A stretch of DNA of 64,000 nt from the NCBI RefSeq assembly GCF_022869005.1, contig NZ_JALIEA010000005.1, positions 1 through 64,000 on the forward strand. Reading direction: 5' to 3'. A model generated the notes under the pieces. That model was given only the letters and a program-made list of their open reading frames with translations. It searched no databases and had not been told where the DNA came from. The stretch comes from Corynebacterium kalidii. GTDB taxonomy: Bacteria; Actinomycetota; Actinomycetes; Mycobacteriales; Mycobacteriaceae. Numbering within the stretch: position 1 is the stretch's first letter; each line of letters starts with the position of its first letter. A program made the position numbers and the translations under genes. Shown here piece by piece: positions 34,765-42,725 of this stretch.

Positions 34765-36768
34765 ATGAGAACTGCCGCGAACACCCGCACCGGGAAGTCC
34801 CCCGCCACCCGTCCGTCCCGACGGACGTCACGGCGCGTCGGTGCCGCCGTCCTCGCGCTGCCGCTGTCGGTGGCGCTCGCCGTGCCGCTGGCGGCACCGG
34901 CCGCCGCCCAGGGCTCCCTGGGAGGAGGTCAGGGTGCCAACGGCACCGGCCTCGGCGACTACCTCGACCCGGACAACGTCCCGGAGCGTCCCGCGCAGGA
35001 CGTCACCGACCAGGACCTGCCCGGTCTGCCCGAGGGTGTGGACGTCGACCGCGTGGAGTGGCTCTCCGACCGGTGGGCGAACGTCTACATCAACACCCCG
35101 TCGATGCCCGAGGGGCCGGTGCTGGTGCAGATCCTCCTGGCCCGTGACTGGTACAGCCAGCCGGACCGCGACTTCCCGTCCGTCTGGGCACTGGACGGTC
35201 TGCGCGCCCGCGACGACGAGTCCGGCTGGACGCTGTCGACGAACATCCAGCAGTTCTACGCCGACAAGAACGTCAACGTCGTGATGCCCGTCGGCGGCAA
35301 CTCCTCCTTCTACACCGACTGGGACCAGCAGCCCGAGCCCGGCAAGACCTACAAGTGGGAGACGTTCCTGACCCAGGAGCTCCCGGCCGTCCTGCGTGAA
35401 GGGTGGCGTACCAGCGAGCAGCGCGCCATCACCGGTATCTCCATGGGCGGTACCGCGGCGGTGAACCTCGCCCACCGGCACCCTGAGCTCTTCCAGTTCG
35501 TCGGGTCCTTCTCCGGGTACCTCGACACCACCTCGCCGGGCGTGCCCCAGGCGATCAACTACGCCACCAACGACGGCGCCGGCTACGACGCCCAGCGGAT
35601 GTGGGGCCCGTACGGCTCGCAGCGCTGGAAGGAGAACGACCCGAAGCAGCACGTCGGCGCGCTCAAGGACATGACGGTGTACCTGTCCGCCGGCAACGGC
35701 AACGCCGGACCGTACGACCAGCAGGGTCCGATCCCGGGCTACCCGGCGAACCCGGCGGCCTTCGGCCTGGAGGCCATGTCGCGGATGACCACCCAGACCT
35801 TCGCCAACGCAGCCAACCGCGCCGGCGTGGACGTCGTCACCAAGTACCGCAGCTCCGGGACGCACGACTGGCCCTACTGGCAGTACGAGATGACCCAGGC
35901 GTGGCCCTACATCGCCCAGACCTTCGGCCTGTCCGAGGAGGACCGTGGCGCCAAGTGCGCCGCGGTGGGCAAGATCGCCGAGGCGGAGAAGCGGCAGCGT
36001 AGCCAGAACCTGGGCACCTGCACGACCAACGAGTACGACGCCGCCAACGGCGGCAAGGTCCAGGACTTCCGCAACGGCCGGGTCTACTGGAAGAAGGGCG
36101 CCGACAAGGCGTGGGCGTCGTGGGGCCGGATCGGCGCCCGCTACTCCGAGATGGGCGGTCCCGGCAGCTGGCTGGGCTACCCCACCGGTGAAGAGCAGTC
36201 CGGCCTGAAGGGCGGCGGCATTCTGCAGCGCTTCGAGAACGGCATCGTCTACTGGACGCCGCAGACCGGTGCCGTCGCGGTGAAGAACGACATCGTCGAC
36301 GCCTGGGGCCGCAGCAAGTGGGAGACCGGCCCCTTCGGTTACCCCGTCGCCGCCGTCGAGCAGGTGCCCGGTGGCGGTGCCGTCCAGAAGTTCCAGAACG
36401 GTGTCGCCGTGCGGGACAAGGACGGCAAGGTCCGCATGATCGAGGGCAAGATCGGGGAGAAGTACCTCGAGGCCGGCGGCCCCGCCGACTCGGGTCTGGG
36501 CTTCCCGCGCTCCGAGGAGATCAAGGTCAACGGTGGCGCGTTCACCCAGTTCGAGCACGGCAACATCTACTGGTCGGCCTCCAGCGGCGCCCACATCATC
36601 CGGAAGGGCCGGATCTTCGACGCCTGGGGCGAGGACCGGTACGAGCAGGGACGTTTCGGCTGGCCCGTCGAGGACCAGCAGGGCATCCCCGCCGGCGGCG
36701 AGGTCGTGAAGTTCCAGCACGGTGAGATCCGTGAAGTCAACGGCAACATCCAGAAGGATCCGCGATGA
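34765..36768 (+). CDS. cop1: Mycolyltransferase with C-terminal LGFP repeats
   Basis: This 667-residue secreted protein is the counterpart of C. glutamicum Cop1/PS1. The signal peptide ends near AAPAAAQG (residue about 49). The esterase domain (about 85-420) has ALDGLRARDDESGW with the conserved Asp144 and Arg147, VVMPVGGNSSFYTDW, nucleophile Ser227 in GISMGGTAA, and SSGTHDWPYWQYEM with the catalytic histidine. From about residue 455 there are four to five LGFP repeats, e.g. SWLGYPTGEE, FGYPVAAVE, SGLGFPRSEE and FGWPVEDQQ, each followed by a FxxGxIYW unit; these bind the cell wall. The 279-bp upstream gap holds AT-rich promoter-like sequence (TAGACT near 34530). It overlaps the DUF732 gene by ATGA. 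Confidence 0.94.
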   Translation: MRTAANTRTGKSPATRPSRRTSRRVGAAVLALPLSVALAVPLAAPAAAQGSLGGGQGANGTGLGDYLDPDNVPERPAQDVTDQDLPGLPEGVDVDRVEWLSDRWANVYINTPSMPEGPVLVQILLARDWYSQPDRDFPSVWALDGLRARDDESGWTLSTNIQQFYADKNVNVVMPVGGNSSFYTDWDQQPEPGKTYKWETFLTQELPAVLREGWRTSEQRAITGISMGGTAAVNLAHRHPELFQFVGSFSGYLDTTSPGVPQAINYATNDGAGYDAQRMWGPYGSQRWKENDPKQHVGALKDMTVYLSAGNGNAGPYDQQGPIPGYPANPAAFGLEAMSRMTTQTFANAANRAGVDVVTKYRSSGTHDWPYWQYEMTQAWPYIAQTFGLSEEDRGAKCAAVGKIAEAEKRQRSQNLGTCTTNEYDAANGGKVQDFRNGRVYWKKGADKAWASWGRIGARYSEMGGPGSWLGYPTGEEQSGLKGGGILQRFENGIVYWTPQTGAVAVKNDIVDAWGRSKWETGPFGYPVAAVEQVPGGGAVQKFQNGVAVRDKDGKVRMIEGKIGEKYLEAGGPADSGLGFPRSEEIKVNGGAFTQFEHGNIYWSASSGAHIIRKGRIFDAWGEDRYEQGRFGWPVEDQQGIPAGGEVVKFQHGEIREVNGNIQKDPR

Positions 36769-37325
36769 GTGTCTGCACATTCCGCCACGCCCGCGCGGCG
36801 ACGGCGACGAAGGTCGGTTCGGTGGCGGCGGCCCTGCTGCTGGCCGGCAGCGTGGCCGCCTGCGGCGGCGACTCCACCGTGGACAGTGAGGAGGGGGACG
36901 GCGGCGTCCCCAGCGTGAGTTCGTCGGCCGACGGGTCCCCGTCGAAGAGCGACTCGCCGTCCTCGTCCGCCGCGTCGTCCTCGCCGGCCCCGGCGCCGGG
37001 CACAGGTTCCGGTGGCGACGCCCCCCGCGACGGGGAGGTCAACGAGGTCGAGGAGCCCGGTGGGGAGGTCGCGCCGCGGACCGCGGAGGACGACGCCTTC
37101 CTCGCCGAGCTCAAGGACCGGGAGATCAACCTGGAGGACTCCGCGATCCAGGACCAGGTCATCGCCGCCGCGCGCGAGCAGTGCCTGGCCAAGGAGGAGG
37201 GGCGCGAGGGCTTCGCCGTCCCGATGATCGCCGGGCAGCTCGAGGTGCAGGAGCTCACCACGGTGCCCGCCGAGGAGGCGCAGCGGATCATCGTCGAGGC
37301 CGCCGAGAAGAACTACTGCGCCTGA
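36765..37325 (+). CDS. DUF732-like lipoprotein
   Basis: This 186-residue secreted lipoprotein has a membrane segment (VGSVAAALLLAGSVAAC) with a lipobox cysteine at residue 33. A long Ser/Pro/Asp/Gly-rich linker (residues 36-90) follows, then a compact alpha-helical domain with DAFLAELKDREINLEDSA, REQCLAKEE and EKNYC. The paired cysteines are the DUF732 pattern found in mycobacterial secreted proteins. The linker probably spans peptidoglycan. It is translationally coupled to the LGFP mycolyltransferase gene (ATGA), as the equivalent conserved secreted gene follows cop1 in C. glutamicum, so the two may work together. Confidence 0.8.
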   Translation: MSVCTFRHARAATATKVGSVAAALLLAGSVAACGGDSTVDSEEGDGGVPSVSSSADGSPSKSDSPSSSAASSSPAPAPGTGSGGDAPRDGEVNEVEEPGGEVAPRTAEDDAFLAELKDREINLEDSAIQDQVIAAAREQCLAKEEGREGFAVPMIAGQLEVQELTTVPAEEAQRIIVEAAEKNYCA

Positions 37326-37342
37326 GCGGCCGCTCAGGCGCA
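37317..37342. repeat. 26-bp perfect palindrome across the DUF732 stop codon
   Basis: TGCGCCTGAGCGG and its exact reverse complement meet at 37329/37330. The TGA stop codon (37323-37325) lies inside the left half. As RNA it forms a hairpin with a minimal loop. It is followed 9 nt later by a second palindrome. Confidence 0.85.
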
Positions 37343-37351
37343 GATGGTGAC

Positions 37352-37385
37352 CTACCCCTGGGTGACGTCAGTCACCCAGGGGTAG
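37352..37385 (+). terminator. Perfect 15-bp hairpin, terminator or operator
   Basis: Arms 37352-37366 and 37371-37385 are perfect 15-mers around GTCA. The following sequence is AAATTTATG, AT-rich but without a clean T-run. TATAAA at 37403-37408 just downstream is a probable -10 element for the next gene, so the hairpin lies at its -35 region and may serve as operator too. Confidence 0.6.
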
Positions 37386-37470
37386 AAATTTATGTCGGCA
37401 TGTATAAATCCTGAGTCTCGCCACGATGGAGCAGGGGTTAGGTCCCCTGTGTCTTCCGAGGAGAGTCCCC

Positions 37471-39579
37471 GTGTCCCTGCGCCTGTCCCGGCGTGCCCGG
37501 GTCACCGCCACCCTGCTGGCGTGTGCCCTGGTGTTCTCGCCGGCGGTACCGGCAGCCGCCGACCCCGCCGACCCCGCCACGCCCCCTGCCGCACCCGCTG
37601 CACCTGACGCACCCGGTGACGCCACCGACGGCCGGGAACGTCCCGACGGAGTGTCCGACGAGGCCGCCGCCGCGGTGGACGCCCCCGCCGACACCGCGCC
37701 GGAGGCGTCCCCGCTGGCGTTCATGGACCCCGGTCCGGCACCGGCCCGTGAGCCCCTGTCCGTCACCAGCCAGGATCTGCCGGGCCTGCCCGAGGGCGTG
37801 TCGGTGGAGAAGGTCGAGTGGATCACCGACCGCTGGGTGATGCTGCACATCAACTCCGCCGCCATGCCGGGCCAGCCGGTCAAGGTCCAGGTCCACCTGG
37901 CGCGCGACTGGTACAGCGCCCCGGAGAAGACCTTCCCGTCGGTCTGGCAGCTCGGCCCGCTCTACAGCAGCGAGGACGAGAGCGCCTGGTCCTACGCCAC
38001 CGACGCCGTCCGGTTCTACGCCGACAAGAACGTCAACCTGGTCCTGCCCGTCGGTGGCGGCGGGTCGTTCTTCACCGACTGGCAGGCGCCGGACGGCGGG
38101 AAGCACTTCCGGTGGGAGAGCTTCCTGACCGAGGAACTCCCCGCGGTCCTGGAGCAGGGCTGGCGCACCAACGACCGGCGTGCGGTCAACGGCCTGTCGA
38201 TGGGTGCGACCGGCGCGATGATCCTGGCCGGCCGGAACGCGGAGATGTTCGATTTCGCCGCCTCGTTCTCCGGCTACCTCGACACGTCGTCGCCGCTGAT
38301 GCCCCGCGCCTTCGGCATGATCACGGGCCAGGCCGGCTACGACGCCCGCCGGATGTGGGGCAACTACTATTCGCCGGCGTGGTTCACCCACGACCCGAAG
38401 CTGCTGGTGGGCAACTTCCGGCGGGCCGGCACCACGGTGTACGTCGCGGCGGGCAACGGCCTGGCCGGCGCCTGGGACGCCGAGGGCAGTTTCCCCGGCA
38501 GCGCGGCGGACATCAACTCCGGTGCCATGGAGGCGGCGTCCCGGGTGACCAGCCAGACCTTCGTGAACTTCGCCCGTGCCGTCGGGGTCGACACCGTCAC
38601 GAAGTTCCGTCCCAACGGCACCCACATCTGGCCGTACTGGGAGTACGAGATGAAGCAGGCGTGGCCGTACATGGCCGACGCCCTGGGGCTCGAGGAGTCC
38701 GACACCGCGGTGCAGTGTGAGGCCGAGGGCGCGTTCGCCGAGGCGGTCGAGCGCTACCGGACGAACCACAACAACTACGACCTCGGCGACTGCATCAGTG
38801 GGGTCTACGAGATCCGCGACCGCGGCGGGAAGGTCACCGGCACCGCCCAGGACTTCCGTGGCGGGGTCGTCTACCTCAGGGACGGCGCGGACCCGGACAA
38901 CGGCGCCGTGGCCACGTGGGGCCGTACCGGTGCGAAGTACCGTGAGCTCGGCGGCCCCAACTCCTGGCTGGGCTACCCGCTGGAGCCGGATTCCTGGGCC
39001 CGCGACGGCGGAGCCTGGGCACGGTTCGAGCACGGCTACATCTACTGGTCACGGGTCCAGGACGGCCGTGGCCCGGTCACGGTGAAGCAGGACATCATCG
39101 ACGCCTGGGGCCCGACGAACTGGGAGTACGGCCCGTGGGGCTACCCGGTCGCGCCGGAGGAGGACATCACCGTCGCCGGACGGACCGGCCAGGTGCAGCG
39201 CTTCGAGCACGGCGTCGCCGTGCGCACCCCGGACGGTGACGTGCGGATGCTGCACGGGGCGATCGCCGAGCGGTACCTGGGCCTGGACGCGCCGGTGCGG
39301 GACGGGCTGGGTTTCCCGGTGGGCAATCACAGTGCGACGTCCACCCCGGGCCATTTCACGGATTTCGAGCACGGTGTCATCTACTGGTCGCAGGACCACG
39401 GGACCGCGCTGATCCACCACGGGCCGCTCTTCGACGCCTACCGGGAGCAGGGCTTCGAGGGCGGTGAGCTGGGCTTCATCCTCGGCGACGAGACCGTGCA
39501 CCCCGACGGCTCCCGGTCCGTGCGTTTCGAGGGCGGTACGCTCGTCCAGGACGCCGACGGGACGGTCCGCCGGGACTGA
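37471..39579 (+). CDS. LGFP-repeat mycolyltransferase paralogue with altered substrate loop
   Basis: This 702-residue secreted protein has the same layout as the upstream Cop1-like enzyme: a signal peptide (to about residue 30), an Ala/Pro/Asp-rich linker, an esterase domain (about 105-425), and four to five LGFP repeats (SWLGYPLEP, WGYPVAPEE, GLGFPVGNH, LGFILGDET). The nucleophile is Ser243 in NGLSMGATG, and NGTHIWPYWEYEM keeps the histidine. The LDGLRARDD loop, however, is replaced by LGPLYSSED (residues 161-169), losing the Asp and Arg that bind substrate in antigen 85 proteins. The GTG at 37471 has GAGGAGAG 5 nt upstream. TATAAA at 37403-37408 is the likely -10. The gene probably arose by duplication of cop1. 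Confidence 0.9.
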   Translation: MSLRLSRRARVTATLLACALVFSPAVPAAADPADPATPPAAPAAPDAPGDATDGRERPDGVSDEAAAAVDAPADTAPEASPLAFMDPGPAPAREPLSVTSQDLPGLPEGVSVEKVEWITDRWVMLHINSAAMPGQPVKVQVHLARDWYSAPEKTFPSVWQLGPLYSSEDESAWSYATDAVRFYADKNVNLVLPVGGGGSFFTDWQAPDGGKHFRWESFLTEELPAVLEQGWRTNDRRAVNGLSMGATGAMILAGRNAEMFDFAASFSGYLDTSSPLMPRAFGMITGQAGYDARRMWGNYYSPAWFTHDPKLLVGNFRRAGTTVYVAAGNGLAGAWDAEGSFPGSAADINSGAMEAASRVTSQTFVNFARAVGVDTVTKFRPNGTHIWPYWEYEMKQAWPYMADALGLEESDTAVQCEAEGAFAEAVERYRTNHNNYDLGDCISGVYEIRDRGGKVTGTAQDFRGGVVYLRDGADPDNGAVATWGRTGAKYRELGGPNSWLGYPLEPDSWARDGGAWARFEHGYIYWSRVQDGRGPVTVKQDIIDAWGPTNWEYGPWGYPVAPEEDITVAGRTGQVQRFEHGVAVRTPDGDVRMLHGAIAERYLGLDAPVRDGLGFPVGNHSATSTPGHFTDFEHGVIYWSQDHGTALIHHGPLFDAYREQGFEGGELGFILGDETVHPDGSRSVRFEGGTLVQDADGTVRRD

Positions 39580-39606
39580 CCGACGGGACGGTCCGCCGGG
39601 ACTGAC
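39555..39606. repeat. 26-bp perfect tandem duplication at the 3' end of the LGFP gene
   Basis: 39555-39580 is repeated exactly at 39581-39606. The first copy encodes the last residues and stop codon of the protein. The second copy is untranslated and out of frame. No base differs, so the duplication is recent. Confidence 0.9.
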
Positions 39607-39682
39607 CGCCGCGCCCGGTCGGCAGGCTGCTAGATCCGGGCTGCCAGATCACTGCCAGGAACACCGGGTACTCTGACTGGCC

Positions 39683-40624
39683 ATGAGAAAGTTCCTCACC
39701 GTCGTGGCGGCCCTCGTCCTCGCCGTCGTCCTGGTCATCGGCATCGGCCAGTGGGTCAACCGCGGGCCCGACGACTCCGCCGGGCCCGGACCGGGGCCGG
39801 GCCCGACCCGGACCACCGATCCCGAACAGCCGGCGACCTGCCCGGACTACCAGCTCTTCGCCGCCCCCGGCACGTGGGAGTCGACGCCGGAGGACGATCC
39901 GATCCACCCGTCGTCGCGACCCCACTCCCTGCTGCTCAACGTCACCCGGCCGTTGCAGGAGGAGTTCGGCGACGGGGTCGACGGCGGCCAGCTGAAGACC
40001 TGGACGCTGCCCTACGCCGCGCAGTTCCGCAACATCCAGGCCCTGCGGGAGATGTCCTACGACGACTCCCGCAACCAGGGCTACGCCAGGCTCGAGGGGG
40101 AGATGACCGCGGTGCACGAGAGCTGCCCGGCGACCCGCATGATCCTCGTCGGGTTCAGCCAGGGCGCGGTGCTCACCGGTGACCTCGCCACGGCCATCGG
40201 CAACGGCCACTCCACCGTGCCCGCCGACGCCGTCGCCGGCGTCGCCCTGATCGCCGACGGCCGACGCGAGGACGGCAAGGGCAACCTCATCGGGAGCCCC
40301 GACGTCACCGGCATCGGCGCGGAGATCGCGTTGAGCCCCGTCGGCGCGCTCGTCGCGCCGATCGTGCCGGGCGCGTCCATGCGGGGGCCGCGTCCTGAGG
40401 GCTTCGGCGCCCTGCAGGACAACACCCTGCAGTTCTGCGCCCCGGCTGACCTGGTGTGCAGCGCGCCGCGCGACATCGGCAACGCCGTGCAGCGGGCCAA
40501 CGACCTCATCGACGCCAACAAGGTCCACGCCGAGTACTCCAGCAACGGCACCGTCGTCGAGGGCGGCACCGTGCCGGAATGGATCAACAACTGGGTCCGC
40601 GACATCATCGCCGAGGGCCGGTAA
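39683..40624 (+). CDS. Cutinase-family serine hydrolase (Rv3802-like)
   Basis: This 313-residue envelope protein has a single N-terminal membrane segment (residues 4-22) that could be an uncleaved anchor, a Gly/Pro-rich spacer, then a cutinase fold. The nucleophile is Ser159 in ILVGFSQGAVL, and cysteines around it fit disulfides. The order cutinase-fadD32-pks13-accD matches mycobacterial Rv3802c-Rv3799c, in which the Rv3802c enzyme has phospholipase/thioesterase activity and is required for mycolate metabolism. The ATG at 39683 follows TACTCT by 8 nt, so it is transcribed leaderless. Confidence 0.92.
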   Translation: MRKFLTVVAALVLAVVLVIGIGQWVNRGPDDSAGPGPGPGPTRTTDPEQPATCPDYQLFAAPGTWESTPEDDPIHPSSRPHSLLLNVTRPLQEEFGDGVDGGQLKTWTLPYAAQFRNIQALREMSYDDSRNQGYARLEGEMTAVHESCPATRMILVGFSQGAVLTGDLATAIGNGHSTVPADAVAGVALIADGRREDGKGNLIGSPDVTGIGAEIALSPVGALVAPIVPGASMRGPRPEGFGALQDNTLQFCAPADLVCSAPRDIGNAVQRANDLIDANKVHAEYSSNGTVVEGGTVPEWINNWVRDIIAEGR

Positions 40625-40650
40625 TTCCCGCGGCGGGGTGGGCGAGACGA

Positions 40651-40686
40651 TAGAATCCACGTGAGTTCTTTGCAGAAACCACGTAC
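40651..40686 (+). promoter_or_regulatory. fadD32 promoter and leader hairpin
   Basis: TAGAAT (40651-40656) is a good -10 element; transcription would start near 40663, giving a leader of about 60 nt. ACGTG..CACGT and an inner TTCT/AGAA pair around TTGC form a hairpin in about 40658-40686 close to the start of the leader. GAGGGAT lies about 6 nt before the ATG at 40723. Confidence 0.5.
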
Positions 40687-40722
40687 GACGACCGCTACCC
40701 ACACAGTAATGAGGGATACCTG

Positions 40723-42615
40723 ATGGACATCAGCGCCGCGATGGCACAGTTCTACGACGACAAGGGCGAGATCGCGATCCCGGACCAGCTCTCGCTCTCG
40801 GCCATGTGCGAGATGCTGTACACGATGGCACAGATGGAGGGTGCGGTGGACACCCCGCTGATCACCTTCCACGACTTCAGCGGTGGTGCCGAGGGGCAGG
40901 CGGTGACCTGGACCCGTGCCGAGGTCAACACTCGCATCAAGGCCGTGTGCGTCCGGCTTCAGCAGGTCACCGAGCGCGGTGACCGGGTGGCGATCCTCGC
41001 CAACAACAGCCCCGAGTACCTCTTCGGGTTCATGGGCGCCCTCTACGCCGGTACCGTGCCGGTGCCGCTCTACGACCCCACCGAGCCGGGCCACGCCGAC
41101 CACCTGTCGGCGGTCCTGGAGTCGTCCACGCCCACCGTGGTGCTGACGAACAAGACCTCGGCCGGGCACGTGCGCAGCCACTTCTCCTCCCTCCCCTCGT
41201 CGGAGCGTCCCCGTGTGCTCACGGTCGACGCCCTGCCGGACTCGCTGGCCGAGGACTGGCAGAACCCGATGATGGCGATGATGGAGCACCCGGAGCTGGC
41301 GCCGAAGTCGGGCGACCCGGCGTTCCTCCAGTACACCTCCGGGTCCACCCGCACGCCCGCCGGCGTGGTGCTGACCCACCGCAGCATCGTGACCAATGTG
41401 CTGCAGGTCTTCCAGGCCGCCCAGCTGAAGACCCCGCTGCGGCTGGTCAACTGGCTGCCCTTCCACCATGACATGGGCATCATCCTGTCGTCGTTCGTGC
41501 TGATCCTGGGGATCCCGCAGGACATCATGGCCCCGCGCGACTTCATCCAGGACCCCGGCCGGTGGATCGGCCAGCTCGCCGACCGCGGCGACGGCGTGAA
41601 CGTCTACTCCGGTGTGCCGAACTTCGCCCTGGAGCTGGCCTCCCGCTACGCCGACCCGGCGAAGCGCTCCGACCTGGCCGACGTCGACCTCAGCCACGTC
41701 GAGGGCATCATCAACGGCGCCGAGGCCGTCAGCCTGCAGTCCGTGGACCGGTTCTGCGACGTCTTCGAGCCCTTCGGCTTCCGCCGCTCCACGATGCGCC
41801 CGTCCTACGGCCTGGCCGAGGCGACGGTGTTCGTCACCACCCCGCAGACCGAGGAGCGTCCGAAGCTGCGCGTCTTCGACCGTGGGCAGCTGGCCGAGGG
41901 CCGGGCCGTGGAGGTCTCCGGGGACGACACCGCCAACGCCGTGCCGATCATGAGCGTCGGTGAGCCCGGCCCCTCCCTCTTCATGCCCATCGTCGACCCC
42001 GCCACCGGTGAGGAGCTCGCCGAGGGGTCCGTCGGCGAGGTGTGGCTCCACGGCGGCAACATCGCCGCCGGCTACCTCGACCGCGAGGAGGACACCACCG
42101 AGACCTTCCGCAACGTCCTGCCCGTGGACAAGCGTCTCGCCGAGAACTCCGCCGCCGAGGGCGCCCCGGAGGACAACTGGCTGCGCACCGGCGACCTCGC
42201 GGTCGTCGTCGACGGGCAGCTCTACATCACCGGCCGGATCAAGGACCTCGTCGTCGTCGCGGGTCGTAACCACTACCCGCAGGACATCGAGGCCACGGCC
42301 GCGGACGCCACCGCGGGCCACGTCCTGCCGGGCGTCCTCGCCGCCTTCGCGGTCGCCGGCGACCTCGTCGACAACGCCGGCGACGACTCCGGCTCCGAGC
42401 AGCTGGTCGTCGTCGCCGAGCGGGACCCCGAGGCACCGGCCGACGGCGACGCCGACGCCGTGGCGAAGATCAGGGCGGCGGTCACCGCGACCCACGGTGT
42501 CCAGCCCGCCGACATCCGCATCGTCGACGAGGGCACGATCCCGCGGTCCTCGGCGAACAAGATCGCCCGACGCGTCTGCGCGAAGGCCTATCTCGACGGT
42601 CGGTTCAACCGGTAG
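40723..42615 (+). CDS. fadD32: Fatty-acyl-AMP ligase FadD32
   Basis: It activates the meromycolate-equivalent fatty acid as an acyl-adenylate and loads it on Pks13. Motifs: LQYTSGSTRTPAGVVLTHRS, NWLPFHHDMGIILS, PSYGLAEATVFVTTP, WLRTGDLAVVVDGQLYITGRIKD (hinge) and C-terminal PRSSANKIARR. The FAAL-type insertion after the nucleotide-binding region is present (APRDFIQDPGRWIG...). Length is 630 residues, normal. It lies directly upstream of pks13 with a hairpin between. Confidence 0.96.
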   Translation: MDISAAMAQFYDDKGEIAIPDQLSLSAMCEMLYTMAQMEGAVDTPLITFHDFSGGAEGQAVTWTRAEVNTRIKAVCVRLQQVTERGDRVAILANNSPEYLFGFMGALYAGTVPVPLYDPTEPGHADHLSAVLESSTPTVVLTNKTSAGHVRSHFSSLPSSERPRVLTVDALPDSLAEDWQNPMMAMMEHPELAPKSGDPAFLQYTSGSTRTPAGVVLTHRSIVTNVLQVFQAAQLKTPLRLVNWLPFHHDMGIILSSFVLILGIPQDIMAPRDFIQDPGRWIGQLADRGDGVNVYSGVPNFALELASRYADPAKRSDLADVDLSHVEGIINGAEAVSLQSVDRFCDVFEPFGFRRSTMRPSYGLAEATVFVTTPQTEERPKLRVFDRGQLAEGRAVEVSGDDTANAVPIMSVGEPGPSLFMPIVDPATGEELAEGSVGEVWLHGGNIAAGYLDREEDTTETFRNVLPVDKRLAENSAAEGAPEDNWLRTGDLAVVVDGQLYITGRIKDLVVVAGRNHYPQDIEATAADATAGHVLPGVLAAFAVAGDLVDNAGDDSGSEQLVVVAERDPEAPADGDADAVAKIRAAVTATHGVQPADIRIVDEGTIPRSSANKIARRVCAKAYLDGRFNR

Positions 42616-42643
42616 TCGACTACAGTGAGACTTCTGTAGCGTG

Positions 42644-42684
42644 GCGACGGCCACCGTCGATCTTATGTTGATGGTGGCCGTCGC
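42644..42684 (+). terminator. Hairpin between fadD32 and pks13
   Basis: A perfect 12-bp stem (42644-42655 with 42673-42684) around a 17-nt loop lies in the 110-bp gap. TACAGT just before it is a possible -10 element, so the hairpin could be an attenuator in the pks13 leader rather than a full stop. Confidence 0.5.
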
Positions 42685-42725
42685 ACCCGTTCCGGCCGCC
42701 CCTCCACTGTCCGTCATGAGTAAGG

